Origin: Methylobacterium sp. Leaf465
Lineage (GTDB): Bacteria > Pseudomonadota > Alphaproteobacteria > Rhizobiales > Beijerinckiaceae
DNA length: 64,000 nt
Assembly (NCBI RefSeq): GCF_001424705.1
Contig: NZ_LMRA01000012.1
Location: 345,977-409,976 of the forward strand
Direction: 5' to 3'
This document shows, in pieces, positions 18,045-27,842 of the stretch. The translations under genes and the position numbers were made by a program. Under the pieces are notes generated by a model that worked only from the letters and a program-made list of their open reading frames with translations, was not told the origin of the DNA and made no database searches. The first letter of the stretch is position 1. Each line of letters opens with the position of its first letter.

Positions 18045-19735
18045 TCCGCGCGAAGCACCCCCTCGTCCTCGGCACCGCTCTGGCGGCCCTGGCCGTGACG
18101 GCGGCCTACGCCGCGGGCCCCGATCTCGGCGCGGTCAAGCAGTCGGCGACGAACTGGCCGGCCATCGGCATGTTCGCGTTCTTCGTGCTGTTCACCCTCG
18201 GCATCACCTACAAGGCCGCCAAAGGCACCAAGTCGGCGGCCGATTTCTATGCCGCCGGCGGCGGCATCTCGGCCGGCACCAACTCCCTGGCCATCGCGGG
18301 CGACTACATGTCCGCCGCCTCGTTCCTGGGCATCTCGGGCCTGGTCTACACCTCGGGCTTCGACGGCCTGATCTACTCCACCGGCTTCCTCGTCGGCTGG
18401 CCGATCGTGCTGTTCCTGATCGCGGAGCGCCTGCGCAACCTCGGCAAGTTCACCTTCGCGGACGTCGCCTCCTTCCGCCTCGACCAGACCTCGATCCGCA
18501 TCATCTCGGCCACCGGCACGCTGGTGGTGGTGGCGTTCTACCTGATCGCCCAGATGGTCGGCGCGGGGAAGCTGATCCAGCTCCTGTTCGGCCTGCCCTA
18601 CCTCTACGCGGTCATCATCGTCGGCGTGCTGATGATCGTCTACGTGGCCTTCGGCGGCATGAAGGCGACCACCTGGGTGCAGGTGATCAAGGCCTGCCTG
18701 CTCCTCGGCGGGGCGACCTTCATGGCCGGCGCCGTGCTGTACAAGTACGGCTTCAACCCCGAGACCCTGTTCGCCGCTGCCGTCGCCACCCACCCCAAGG
18801 GTGACGCGATCATGGCGCCGGGCGGCCTCGTCAACAATCCGATCGAGGCGATCTCGCTGGGTGTCGGCCTGATGTTCGGCACGGCCGGCCTGCCGCACAT
18901 CCTGATGCGCTTCTTCACGGTGTCGGACGCCCAGGCGGCCCGCAAGTCGGTGTTCTATGCCACCGGCCTGATCGGCTACTTCTACATCCTCACCTTCATC
19001 ATCGGTTTCGGCGGTATCGCCCTGCTGATGTCCGACCCGGCCTACTTCTCCCTCGACGCGGCCGGCGCCTTCGACAAGCTCAAGGGCATGATCGGCGGCA
19101 CCAACATGGTGGCGGTGAACCTCGCCAACGCAGTGGGCGGCCCGTACTTCCTGGGCTTCATCTCGGCCGTGGCCTTCGCGACCATCCTGGCGGTGGTGGC
19201 GGGCCTGACGCTCGCCGGCGCCTCGGCGGTCAGCCACGACCTGTACGCTCAGGTGATCGCCCGCGGGCGCACCAACGAGGCGGCGGAGGTCCGGCTCTCC
19301 AAGATCGCCGCCGTCGTCATCGGCATCGTGGCGATCTATCTCGGCTACGTCTTCGAGAACCAGAATGTCGCCTTCATGGTCGGCCTCGCCTTCTCGGTGG
19401 CGGCCAGCTGCAACTTCCCGGTCCTGACCATGTCGATCCTGTGGAAGGGCACCACCACCTGGGGTGCCCTTATCGGCGGCCTCGTCGGCCTCGTCGCGGC
19501 GGTCGGGATGGTGGTGCTGTCGAAGGCAGTCTGGGTGACGACCTTCGGCAATCCCGTGGCGATCTTCCCCTACGACAACCCGGCCCTGTTCTCGATGCCG
19601 CTGGCCTTCCTGACGATCTTCCTCGTCTCGAAGCTCGACAACACCCGGCGGGCGAAAGCCGAGCGCGCACTGTTCGACGCGCAGTTCGTTCGCTCCGAGA
19701 CGGGAATCGGTGCCGACGGCGCCCACGCGCACTAG
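18041..19735 (+). CDS. actP: Cation/acetate symporter (solute:sodium symporter family)
   Basis: ActP imports acetate and related short-chain monocarboxylates with sodium or protons. The 564-residue protein has a cleavable leader ([13 protein letters not shown] region) and about 13 helices. The SSS signature region [37 protein letters not shown] and [13 protein letters not shown] are well preserved. A cytoplasmic tail rich in Arg and Ala ends the protein. It is the last gene of the acs cluster and is followed by a strong terminator. No truncation or unusual residue was seen. Confidence 0.95.
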   Translation: MIRAKHPLVLGTALAALAVTAAYAAGPDLGAVKQSATNWPAIGMFAFFVLFTLGITYKAAKGTKSAADFYAAGGGISAGTNSLAIAGDYMSAASFLGISGLVYTSGFDGLIYSTGFLVGWPIVLFLIAERLRNLGKFTFADVASFRLDQTSIRIISATGTLVVVAFYLIAQMVGAGKLIQLLFGLPYLYAVIIVGVLMIVYVAFGGMKATTWVQVIKACLLLGGATFMAGAVLYKYGFNPETLFAAAVATHPKGDAIMAPGGLVNNPIEAISLGVGLMFGTAGLPHILMRFFTVSDAQAARKSVFYATGLIGYFYILTFIIGFGGIALLMSDPAYFSLDAAGAFDKLKGMIGGTNMVAVNLANAVGGPYFLGFISAVAFATILAVVAGLTLAGASAVSHDLYAQVIARGRTNEAAEVRLSKIAAVVIGIVAIYLGYVFENQNVAFMVGLAFSVAASCNFPVLTMSILWKGTTTWGALIGGLVGLVAAVGMVVLSKAVWVTTFGNPVAIFPYDNPALFSMPLAFLTIFLVSKLDNTRRAKAERALFDAQFVRSETGIGADGAHAH

Positions 19736-19765
19736 CCGCCGCTGACCCAAACGAAGGCCACTCGA

Positions 19766-19800
19766 GGGGGGCGCGACGCGAGTCGCGCCCCTCTTCGTTT
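19766..19800. terminator. Intrinsic terminator after actP
   Basis: GGGGCGCGAC and its complement GTCGCGCCCC form a 10-bp stem with loop GCGA, followed by TCTTCGTTT. Outer segments AAACGAAG (19749-19756) and CTTCGTTT (19793-19800) also pair, so the structure could stop transcription in both directions. Confidence 0.85.
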
Positions 19801-20069
19801 CCGGGCCGGACTTTAATCCCGGCCAAAGACAAAAAAACTTCGCGGACGGCTAAAAAAATATCTGGATTCGATCTCTCGCGGTCGTCGGGGGACTTGGGCG
19901 AAAACGTGGCATGGCCTAGCATCGAGCCGCGGGTCCTCAGACTTAGGCTCAGGCGAGCCGCGGGCTGAACAGTCCGGGCAGCTTTTGCCGCAATGCTGCG
20001 GTCGTCGCAGGGTCCAACACGTCACGGGCGGACTACGCCTGGGCAAAACAAGACTTGGAGAAACGTCCC

Positions 20070-21827
20070 ATGGTTGCGTCCAGCGCAATTCCCGTCAGCG
20101 ATTCGGCCACACGGCCGATGAGCGCCGGCGAGAAGAAAGTCATCCTCGCCTCCTCCCTCGGTACCGTCTTCGAGTGGTACGATTTCTACCTCTATGGATC
20201 GCTCGCGACGATCATCGGAGCGCAGTTCTTCTCGGCCTACCCGGAAGCGACGCGGAACATCTTTGCGCTGCTGGCCTTCGCGGCGGGCTTCCTGGTCCGG
20301 CCCTTCGGCGCCCTGGTGTTCGGCCGGCTCGGCGATATGGTCGGGCGCAAGCACACCTTCCTCATCACCATCCTGATCATGGGCATCTCGACCTTCTGCG
20401 TCGGCCTGCTGCCCTCCTACGACACCCTGAACGGCTACGGCATCGGCTGGGTCGCCCCGGTGACGCTGCTGGCGCTGCGCATGCTGCAGGGCCTGGCTCT
20501 GGGCGGCGAGTACGGTGGCGCCGCCGTCTACGTGGCCGAGCACGCGCCCCGCGGCCGCCGCGGCTTCTACACCGCCTTCATCCAGACGACGGCGACGCTG
20601 GGCCTGCTGCTCTCGCTGGTCATCATCCTGTCGACGCAGGGCTACGTGAACGGCGCCTACGCGCCCACCGTCACCACGGCCGCCGACGGCACCCAGACCA
20701 CCATCACGGCCTTCCAGGCCTGGGGCTGGCGCATCCCGTTCCTCGTCTCCTGCGTGCTGCTCGGCATCTCCGTCTGGATTCGCCTGCAGATGAACGAGAG
20801 CCCGGCCTTCAAGAAGATGAAGGAAGAGGGCACCCACTCGAAGGCGCCGCTCTCGGAGGCCTTCGGCCAGTGGCGCAACGCCAAGTGGGCGCTGCTCGCG
20901 CTCCTCGGCCTCACCGCGGGTCAGGCCGTGGTCTGGTACGCCGGTCAGTTCTACGCCCTGTTCTTCCTCCAGAGCATTCTCAAGGTCGACCAGTTCACCG
21001 CCAACGTGCTGATCGCCTGGTCGCTGCTTCTCGCCACCGGCGGCTTCCTGTTCTTCGGCGCGCTTTCCGACAAGATCGGGCGCAAGCCGGTGATCCTCGG
21101 CGGCTGCCTGATCGCGGCGCTGACCTACTTCCCGCTGTTCGAGCAGCTCACCGCCAACGCCAACCCGGCGCTTTACCAGGCGCAGTCCACGGTGCCGGTG
21201 GTGGTCAAGACCAACCCGGACGAGTGCTCGTTCCAGTTCAATCCGGTGGGCACCGCCAAGTTCACCAAGGAGTGCGACGTCGCCAAGGCGCTGCTCGCCC
21301 GTTCGGCCGTGAACTACACCACCGAGGCGGTCGCCGCGGGCGCGCCGACCATCGTGACCATCGCGGGCAAGGACTTCCCCGTCGCCGACCCGGCCTTCGC
21401 CAAGTCGGTTCCGGCCGCCCTGACCGCCGCCGGCTACCCGGCGCCCGCCGGCAACGCCACCATCGTGAAGGTCGCCAACCCGATCGACATCTTCACGGGC
21501 CAGAAGCTCATCGTCATCGGCATCCTAACGATCCTCGTCCTCTACGTGACGATGGTCTACGGCCCGATCGCGGCGGCCCTGGTGGAGCTGTTCCCGACCC
21601 GCATCCGCTACACCTCGATGTCGCTGCCCTATCACATCGGCAACGGCTGGTTCGGCGGCCTGCTGCCGGCCACCTCCTTCGCCATCGTCGCCCAGACCGG
21701 CAACATCTATAACGGCCTGTGGTACCCGATCGCGATCGCGGCGATGACCTTCGTCATCGGCCTCCTCTTCATCCCGGAGACCAAGGACCGCGACATCTTC
21801 ACCTACGACGAGAACCCGGTCCGCTGA
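20070..21827 (+). CDS. MFS metabolite:proton symporter (MHS family)
   Basis: The start at ATG 20070 has GGAG nine bases upstream; an in-frame TTG at 20055 is unlikely. The 585-residue protein begins its first helix with GTVFEWYDFYLYG, the hallmark of the MHS family (proline/betaine, ketoglutarate, shikimate and citrate carriers). It has the loop motif RPFGALVFGRLGDMVGRKH and helix 4 LGGEYGGAAVYVAEHAP. A polar insert of about 110 residues (from NANPALYQAQSTV to NPIDIFTG) lies between late helices on the periplasmic side and is typical of one subgroup. The substrate cannot be read from sequence; the neighbouring acetate genes hint at an organic acid. Confidence 0.88.
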   Translation: MVASSAIPVSDSATRPMSAGEKKVILASSLGTVFEWYDFYLYGSLATIIGAQFFSAYPEATRNIFALLAFAAGFLVRPFGALVFGRLGDMVGRKHTFLITILIMGISTFCVGLLPSYDTLNGYGIGWVAPVTLLALRMLQGLALGGEYGGAAVYVAEHAPRGRRGFYTAFIQTTATLGLLLSLVIILSTQGYVNGAYAPTVTTAADGTQTTITAFQAWGWRIPFLVSCVLLGISVWIRLQMNESPAFKKMKEEGTHSKAPLSEAFGQWRNAKWALLALLGLTAGQAVVWYAGQFYALFFLQSILKVDQFTANVLIAWSLLLATGGFLFFGALSDKIGRKPVILGGCLIAALTYFPLFEQLTANANPALYQAQSTVPVVVKTNPDECSFQFNPVGTAKFTKECDVAKALLARSAVNYTTEAVAAGAPTIVTIAGKDFPVADPAFAKSVPAALTAAGYPAPAGNATIVKVANPIDIFTGQKLIVIGILTILVLYVTMVYGPIAAALVELFPTRIRYTSMSLPYHIGNGWFGGLLPATSFAIVAQTGNIYNGLWYPIAIAAMTFVIGLLFIPETKDRDIFTYDENPVR

Positions 21828-21845
21828 GGCCGGCTCTCCCCCGAG

Positions 21846-21877
21846 GGGCCCCGCCGCGAGGCGGGGCCCTTTTCGTT
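21846..21877 (+). terminator. Intrinsic terminator after the MHS transporter
   Basis: GGGCCCCGCC and GGCGGGGCCC form a perfect 10-bp stem with loop GCGA, followed by TTTTCGTTT. It separates the transporter from the convergent DUF2252 gene, whose stop codon begins at 21880 on the other strand. Confidence 0.9.
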
Positions 21878-23254
21878 TCAGGTGGCTTGAGGCTCGGGCG
21901 TCGTCAGGAAGTCGGTGACCAGCAGGGCGTGGTCGGCGATGCTCTGGCGGGCATACGCCATGGCGAAGTCGGCGACCGCCTCGTCGAAGGCGGACCCCTT
22001 GCCGAGATAGCCGGCGATCATCGCGGCATCGCCCGAGCGGGCATGGGCGCGGGCGAGGGTCGTGCCGCAGAGCCGGGCGTAGGGCTTGGCCCCGCTCTCG
22101 GCGAGGATCTCCGCCACCGCCGACAGCTTCCGGTTCTTCAGCTGGCGCACGTAGTAGCAGCGGCCGCTCGCGTCGGAGACCGTCGTGCCGAGGAAGAGGT
22201 CGCTCGCCGCCTGCATGATCCGCTGGCCGTCGATGACCCGCTGGCCTTCCGAGGCGACGCTGAAGGGCTTGAGCGCGAGCTGGCCGATCACGGACGGGCG
22301 GGCTTCCTTGATCTGCAGGAACAGCGGGGCGCCGTCCGCGTCGCTGTAGATCCCGACGGCGCAGACCAGCCCCACCGAGCCGATGCCGACGACCTTGAAG
22401 GCGACGTCGCGCTGCGCGTAGCGCGAGAGGAGGGTCCAGCGGTCGGCGGTGAGGCTGTGCGGGTAGGCTAACAGGGCCGCCGCCGCGTCGCGCACCGCCT
22501 CGGTGAGGCCGCGGGGCCCCTCGTGGAAGATGATCGGCGCCTTGTCGGCGATGCGCCACTCCACCGGGTCGGTCTCGTGCGGGGCCACCGCGAGGGTGGG
22601 CACGTCGCCGCGGCTGAGGCCATCGGTATTCTCGGTCCCGGCCTCGGACAGGAGGCGCCGGCAGAGGTCGCCGTCGCCGAGGCGCCCGACCTCGTGGTCG
22701 AGGTCGATCCGGCTGTGCCAGATCGCCAGGGGCGAGAGGGCCGCGAGCTCGCGCATGTGTTCGCGATAGGCCCGGACGCCGGCCCGCGCCGCCCGCCGCG
22801 CCTTGTCCGCGCCGTGCGGCAGGGCGGCCAGGGCGATGCTGGCGGCGAGGCGCTTCACGTCGACGGTGAAGTCGACGTTCCACAGGGTCTCGTCGAAATC
22901 GTTGATGTCGAACAGCGTCTGCCCCTCGGGGCTGCGGTAGACGCCGAAATTGCCGATGTGGCAGTCGCCGCAGGCCTGAACCGGGATGCCCGGCACCGGT
23001 ACGCCCTCGAGGTCCGCCGCCATCACGGCGGCGGCCCCGCGCAGGAAGGCGAACGGGTCGGCCCGCATCCGCTCGCGGCGCAGGGGCACGAGCTCGGCGA
23101 GCCGGCCGGTTTCCCCGGCCTCGAGGACCGCGAGGGGATCGCGCTGCGGTGCGGGCCGCCAGTCGGCGTGCGACTCCCGCGAGACCTGCTCGCGCAGGCG
23201 CTTGCCCGCCGCCCGGCGCTCGTCGCGGCGGCTGGATTGGTGCGTATGAGTCAT
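21878..23254 (-). CDS. DUF2252 family protein
   Basis: The 458-residue protein covers the full DUF2252 length. Key stretches are RMRADPFAFLRGAAAVMAAD, QACGDCHIGNFG and LFDINDFDETLWNVDFTVDV. The GDCHIGNFG and NDFDE motifs look like the catalytic loop and metal-binding Asp of aminoglycoside-phosphotransferase/kinase folds, so a small-molecule or protein kinase-like activity is plausible but unproven. Further conserved stretches are VGIGSVGL and LFLQIKEARPSV, where the Lys could serve the nucleotide site. No membrane segment is present. It stands alone, 59 bases downstream of purH on the same strand. Confidence 0.85.
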   Translation of the reverse strand: MTHTHQSSRRDERRAAGKRLREQVSRESHADWRPAPQRDPLAVLEAGETGRLAELVPLRRERMRADPFAFLRGAAAVMAADLEGVPVPGIPVQACGDCHIGNFGVYRSPEGQTLFDINDFDETLWNVDFTVDVKRLAASIALAALPHGADKARRAARAGVRAYREHMRELAALSPLAIWHSRIDLDHEVGRLGDGDLCRRLLSEAGTENTDGLSRGDVPTLAVAPHETDPVEWRIADKAPIIFHEGPRGLTEAVRDAAAALLAYPHSLTADRWTLLSRYAQRDVAFKVVGIGSVGLVCAVGIYSDADGAPLFLQIKEARPSVIGQLALKPFSVASEGQRVIDGQRIMQAASDLFLGTTVSDASGRCYYVRQLKNRKLSAVAEILAESGAKPYARLCGTTLARAHARSGDAAMIAGYLGKGSAFDEAVADFAMAYARQSIADHALLVTDFLTTPEPQAT

Positions 23255-23313
23255 GGGATCGGGCCTCGTGGACTCGAAGAAGCGTAGCCGTTCCCAGCCG
23301 CCCGGGCGAGGCG

Positions 23314-24912
23314 TCAGTGCCGGAAATGGCGGTGGCCGGTGAACACCATGGCGAGACCCGCCGCGTCGGCGGCCTTGATCACGTCGGCGTCGCGCATCGA
23401 GCCGCCCGGCTGGATCACCGCCGTGGCGCCGGCTTCCGCCGCCGCGATCAGCCCATCGGCGAAGGGGAAGAAGGCGTCGGATGCGACCACCGAGCCCTTG
23501 GCCAGGCTCTCGGTCGCGCCGAGGCGCTTGGCGCCCTCGGCGGCCTTCCAGGCCGCGATGCGCGCGGAATCCACCCGCGACATCTGTCCGGCCCCGATGC
23601 CGACCGTCGCGCCGTCGCGCGCATACACGATGGCGTTCGACTTGACGTGCTTCGCGACCCGGTAGGCGAAGCGCAGGTCGGCGTATTCGCGCTCCGACGG
23701 CGCGCGCTGCGTAACGACCGTCAGCGGCATGTCGTCGACCACCGCGGCGTCGCGGGCCTGGACCAGGAGGCCGCCCGCGAGGGTCTTCACGGTCTCGCCG
23801 GCCCCGCGCGGGTCGGGCAGGCCGTCGGCCAGGAGGAGGCGCAGGTTCTTCTTGCCCGCGACGATCGCGATCGCCTCCGCGGTGGCGTCCGGTGCGATGA
23901 TCACTTCGGTGAAGATCTCGACGATCCGGCGCGCCGCCTCGGCATCCAGGGGGCGGTTCAGGGCGACGATGCCGCCGAAGGCGGATGTCGGATCACAGCT
24001 GAGGGCACGCTCGTAGGCTTCGACGAGGCTCGCGCCCTCGGCCACGCCGCAGGGATTGGCATGTTTGATGATCGCCACCGCCGCCGAGCGCGCAGGGTCG
24101 AACTCGGCCACGCATTCGTAGGCCGCGTCGGTGTCGTTGAGGTTGTTGTAGGACAGGTCCTTCCCCTGGAGCTGGCGCGCTGTGGCGACACCCGGGCGCG
24201 GCAGGCCGGGAGACCGGTAGAAGGCCGCGCTCTGGTGGGGATTCTCACCGTAGCGCAGGGGCTGGGCAAGGCTGCCGCCGAAAGCCCGATAAGTGGGCGT
24301 CGCCGCGCTCTCGATCTGGCCGGCGAGCCAGTTGGCGATGGCCGCATCGTAGGTCGCCGTGCGGGCGTAGGCCTTCTGGGCGAGGCGGCGGCGGGTCTGC
24401 GCGTGCAGGCTGCCGGCATTCGCCTCCAGTTCGGCGAGGAGATCGGCGTAGTCCGCGACGTCCACCACGACCGCGACGTCGGCGTGGTTCTTCGAGGCGG
24501 CGCGGATCATTGCCGGGCCGCCGATGTCGATGTTCTCGACGCAGTCGTCGTAGGCGGCGCCCTTCGCCACGGTCGCCTCGAATGGGTAGAGGTTGACCAC
24601 CAGGAGATCGATGGCGCGGATCCCGTGCGCCGCCAGGGCGGCCTGATGCTCGGGGTTGTCGCGCACCGCCAGCAGGCCCCCGTGGACGCCGGGATGCAGG
24701 GTCTTCACCCGCCCGTCCATCATCTCGGGAAAGCCGGTCAGGTCGGCGACCTCGGTGACCGGGAGTCCGGCCTCGCGCAGAGCCTTGTGCGTCCCGCCCG
24801 TGGACACGAGCGCGATGCCGAGGCGGTCGAGGGCGGTGGCGAACGCGACGAGGCCGTCCTTGTCCGAGACGGAGAGGAGTGCGCGGGTGACCCGCACCTG
24901 GTCATGCGACAT
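23314..24912 (-). CDS. purH: Bifunctional AICAR formyltransferase / IMP cyclohydrolase
   Basis: PurH carries out the last two steps of de novo IMP synthesis. The 532-residue protein has the N-terminal MGS-like cyclohydrolase domain ([51 protein letters not shown]). The C-terminal transformylase domain has [12 protein letters not shown], the catalytic Lys-His pair in [11 protein letters not shown], and [11 protein letters not shown] near the end. Length and motifs are normal. The gene follows the heparinase-like gene on the same strand with a gap of 78 bases, an order I recall as common in alphaproteobacteria. Confidence 0.97.
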   Translation of the reverse strand: MSHDQVRVTRALLSVSDKDGLVAFATALDRLGIALVSTGGTHKALREAGLPVTEVADLTGFPEMMDGRVKTLHPGVHGGLLAVRDNPEHQAALAAHGIRAIDLLVVNLYPFEATVAKGAAYDDCVENIDIGGPAMIRAASKNHADVAVVVDVADYADLLAELEANAGSLHAQTRRRLAQKAYARTATYDAAIANWLAGQIESAATPTYRAFGGSLAQPLRYGENPHQSAAFYRSPGLPRPGVATARQLQGKDLSYNNLNDTDAAYECVAEFDPARSAAVAIIKHANPCGVAEGASLVEAYERALSCDPTSAFGGIVALNRPLDAEAARRIVEIFTEVIIAPDATAEAIAIVAGKKNLRLLLADGLPDPRGAGETVKTLAGGLLVQARDAAVVDDMPLTVVTQRAPSEREYADLRFAYRVAKHVKSNAIVYARDGATVGIGAGQMSRVDSARIAAWKAAEGAKRLGATESLAKGSVVASDAFFPFADGLIAAAEAGATAVIQPGGSMRDADVIKAADAAGLAMVFTGHRHFRH

Positions 24913-24990
24913 GGCGTTGCGTCCGGAGGCAAGCGACGAGAAACTGAGCGGCGCCTACCATGAAATTGTGCGCTGCGGCCAGTCGTCCCC

Positions 24991-26727
24991 TCAGCCCTGG
25001 CGCGCCGGAACCCGGGCGAAGCCCCAACGGATGCGGGTGTCGTCCGCGACCGGCAGGTAGAGCACGATCTGGTCGGTGCGCCGGGCGCCGGTGATCCCCG
25101 CGAAGTAGACGCTCTCCTCCAGGGCCACGGGCACGCCCTCGGCACCGAAATGCCAGATTTCGCCGATCGGCGAGGTCAGTTCGAGGCGGCCGTCGTCGAG
25201 ACCGCGCGCGGCGATCGCCGGATGGAGGTGAAAGCGCACCGCCACCTCCTGCGGCCGATGCCGGGCCTTGCCCCGCTTGCCGGCCGGCGGACGCAGGAAG
25301 GCGTCCTCGCCTTCGAGGACGTTGCCGTTGCTCGCCAGGCGCCAGCGTCGTTCGTGGACGATGCCGAGATCGCCCGCATAGCCGTCGTGGCGCGCCGCCA
25401 GGATGGTGGCGCCCTCCTCCGTCGTCCGCTCGGACTTCACGTCGCGCGGGCCGCGCAGGATCACGGGTCCGATCCGGTGCGAGAGCCAGGTCACGGCCCA
25501 GCGCTCGTACCAGGCTCCCCCCCCGACGAGGAAGCGGCAGGACGAGGTGTCGCCGACCGTCGCGGTGGAATGGGCGGCGGTGCTGCGGGCGAGACGGCGC
25601 AACTCGGGTCCGCTCGCGGGCAGGCCGCAATTGACGACGATGCGCTGGGGGCCGCTCGACATCTCGAAGGACAGGCACCCTGCCCCGGCGTTGATGGAAT
25701 CGGGCAGCGGCGGCGGCGCGCCGACATCGGCGACGACGAGGACCCGCCCGCCCTCCAGGCGCTCGTAGCCGGAATTCGGCGCGTGCATCATCGGTTGGGC
25801 CAGGGCGCCGTCGTAGACCAGCAGGGTGGCGAGGTGGTCGGCCGCCGTGGCGCCCATGCCGTTGAAGTGGCTCAGCGACGCATCGGGGTGCCGGAGCAGG
25901 CGCAGGAGCGGCAGCATGCGGTCGATGGCGTGCAGGAGCGCTTCCGGCGGGTCGATGCTGCGCGACAGGAAGCTTTGGCGCAGGGGCAGCAGGTCGAGGA
26001 GCAGTTCCATGGCGAACCGCGGATCGCGGCTGCGATGGCCGCCGTCGCGCAGGATCTGTCGCTCGAGTTCCCGCACCAGGATGCGGGTCGAGCGGCGCAA
26101 GATCGCCTGGATGCCGTCGCAGCACAGGCCCGCGTAGCAGAGCGCCACCGCCGCCAGCAGGCGGTTCTGCGGGGCGATGCTCCGGCGCAGGTCGCTCTCG
26201 AGGTCGCGGGCCGTTTTGCCGAGGGCCTTCAGGAAGGCCTGGTAGAAGGCGTGGTCGGCCCCCTCCAGGACGAGGGGCGACTGGCACAGGAACGAGATCA
26301 GCCGGCGGGCGGCGACCGGCGTCGGCCGGGCGAGGGCCGCGTCGCCCCGGCCGGCGATGAAATCGGCCACGAAGGCGCGGGCATTGGCGCGGGCCAGGGC
26401 CGTATCGGCCGCGCGCAGGTGGCGCAGCCAGCCGAAGCCGTAGAGGATGTCGGCCCATTCCGGAGAGGGCGGTGCGTAGTCGAAGGGCGAGCGACCGCTC
26501 ACAGACAGGGAGCGCCCGGCGAAGACGAACAGGCCGGCATAGATGTCGTCGGCGAAGGTCGCGTCGCTGGTGCGCAGGTCGTGCGGTGCGATGACGAGCG
26601 CTGTGACGCGGGCGCGGGCCAGAATATCGGGTCGGCCGGTCACCCGGGCATAGGTGTCGCGCACCGAGCGCGCGACTTCGCGTCCGATCAGCCGATAGAA
26701 GCGCCAGCGATCAGTCCCCCAACGCAC
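24991..26727 (-). CDS. Heparinase II/III family protein
   Basis: The start is GTG 26727, with AGGAGAG close upstream. The 578-residue protein has an N-terminal helical toroid part (FGWLRHLRAADTALARANAR, LISFLCQSPLVLEGAD) and a C-terminal beta-sandwich (SHFNGMGATAADHLATLL, AHSTATVGDTSSCRFLVGG, WFHAEGV-like region near GEIWHFGAEGVPVALEES). This is the fold of polysaccharide lyases, and the HSTATVGDTS segment is the family signature. No signal peptide is evident. Its place before purH is common in alphaproteobacteria, but the substrate is unknown; a cell-envelope or capsule polysaccharide is possible. Confidence 0.87.
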   Translation of the reverse strand: MRWGTDRWRFYRLIGREVARSVRDTYARVTGRPDILARARVTALVIAPHDLRTSDATFADDIYAGLFVFAGRSLSVSGRSPFDYAPPSPEWADILYGFGWLRHLRAADTALARANARAFVADFIAGRGDAALARPTPVAARRLISFLCQSPLVLEGADHAFYQAFLKALGKTARDLESDLRRSIAPQNRLLAAVALCYAGLCCDGIQAILRRSTRILVRELERQILRDGGHRSRDPRFAMELLLDLLPLRQSFLSRSIDPPEALLHAIDRMLPLLRLLRHPDASLSHFNGMGATAADHLATLLVYDGALAQPMMHAPNSGYERLEGGRVLVVADVGAPPPLPDSINAGAGCLSFEMSSGPQRIVVNCGLPASGPELRRLARSTAAHSTATVGDTSSCRFLVGGGAWYERWAVTWLSHRIGPVILRGPRDVKSERTTEEGATILAARHDGYAGDLGIVHERRWRLASNGNVLEGEDAFLRPPAGKRGKARHRPQEVAVRFHLHPAIAARGLDDGRLELTSPIGEIWHFGAEGVPVALEESVYFAGITGARRTDQIVLYLPVADDTRIRWGFARVPARQG

Positions 26728-26856
26728 GCGCTCTCCTCTTCCGGGGGCACAGCCGCGGGCTGGCGTCGCTCCGCGTCCTGTCCATCTTGTAACTAGGCCG
26801 TGGGCCTTAACCTGCGGTTAACCTCAAGTCACCCGCCCCATCGGGGGCAGACGGCC

Positions 26857-27711
26857 TCATTCCGCCGGGCCAGAGGCGACCGGGCGCATCGGCCGGGCGC
26901 TGCGGGCATCCGCGGCCTTCAGCGCCTTCCAGCTGTTCGGCTGCGCCACGAAGGCCCGCAGCGCCGCGGTGTTGGCCGCCGCTTCCTCGGGCGAGAGATC
27001 CTGGCGGGAGACGGCGTCCGCCTCGGCGAACTTGCCCTGCAGCCCGAGCACCAGGGCGAGGTTCTGGCGTACCCGTGCGTCGGCGCGGGGCTGTTCGGCG
27101 GCCCGCCGCAGGGTCGACTCGGCCTGCGGCAGCTGGCGGCCGAGGGCGTAGGAAAGTCCGAGGTTCGACAGGATGACGGGATCGTCCGGCTGGATCTTCA
27201 GCGCCGCCTCGTAGAAGCCCTGGGCCCGGGTATGGTCGTTGAGCTGGTCCGCCACCGCGCCCTGGGCGGAGAGGACGCGCCAGTCGGGACGCGCCGGCGT
27301 GTGGGCATTCTGCAGGACGTCGGCCGCTTCCTGGAACCGGCCGACCTCGGACAGGCTCTTGCCGTAGGCAGCCAGGACGGTGTTGTTCTTCGGGTTGCGC
27401 AGGGCCGCCTGCTGCAGGACCGCGACGGCCTGCGTCTTCTGGTTCGTGGCGCGCAGGGCCTGGGCGTAGCGCAGGGCCAGCGACAGGTCGTTCGAGTCGG
27501 CGGCGTACTTCTCGCCGAGGGCCTCGACCTCCCGTCGGCTGATGACGGCGGGGCTCGGGGAGCGGCCGAAACCCGGAAGGGAGATCCCCCCGATGGAGCC
27601 GGTCGTTTCCGGCGACCGGGACTGGCAACCGGCGGTGAGGGCCGCCACGAGCGCTGCCGCCAGGACGGGCATCGGGCGCACCCGGGAGAAGTTGACCAGC
27701 GGCCGGACCAT
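26857..27711 (-). CDS. TPR-repeat lipoprotein (TadD-like)
   Basis: The start is taken at ATG 27711 with GGAG seven bases upstream; GTG 27723 is an alternative. The N-terminus is a lipoprotein signal (PVLAAALVAALTAGC), so Cys is the lipid anchor. At least five tetratricopeptide repeats follow from about residue 70 (e.g. LSLALRYAQALRATNQKTQA, NNTVLAAYGKSLSEVGRFQE, PVILSNLGLSYALGRQLPQA). This layout matches TadD, the pilotin-like protein of Tad pili. It is not in the pilus cluster at 34-44 kb, so a link to that apparatus is only suggestive. Confidence 0.8.
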   Translation of the reverse strand: MVRPLVNFSRVRPMPVLAAALVAALTAGCQSRSPETTGSIGGISLPGFGRSPSPAVISRREVEALGEKYAADSNDLSLALRYAQALRATNQKTQAVAVLQQAALRNPKNNTVLAAYGKSLSEVGRFQEAADVLQNAHTPARPDWRVLSAQGAVADQLNDHTRAQGFYEAALKIQPDDPVILSNLGLSYALGRQLPQAESTLRRAAEQPRADARVRQNLALVLGLQGKFAEADAVSRQDLSPEEAAANTAALRAFVAQPNSWKALKAADARSARPMRPVASGPAE

Positions 27712-27842
27712 GACGCGCTCCACGACGGCCCGCAGGGGCCTTAGGATTTGCTCCGGCGAGCGCTTCGCGCTCCCGTTGCCCCGGTGATAGAGCGTTAACC
27801 CTAACCCGCCGTTAATCTCCCGCCCCTGCCCTCGCGAGCGCC

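Noticed and set aside
17975..19750. 591-codon antisense frame across actP
   Set aside because: A mirror of a strongly biased membrane-protein gene; its His/Arg/Asp-rich product has no relatives.
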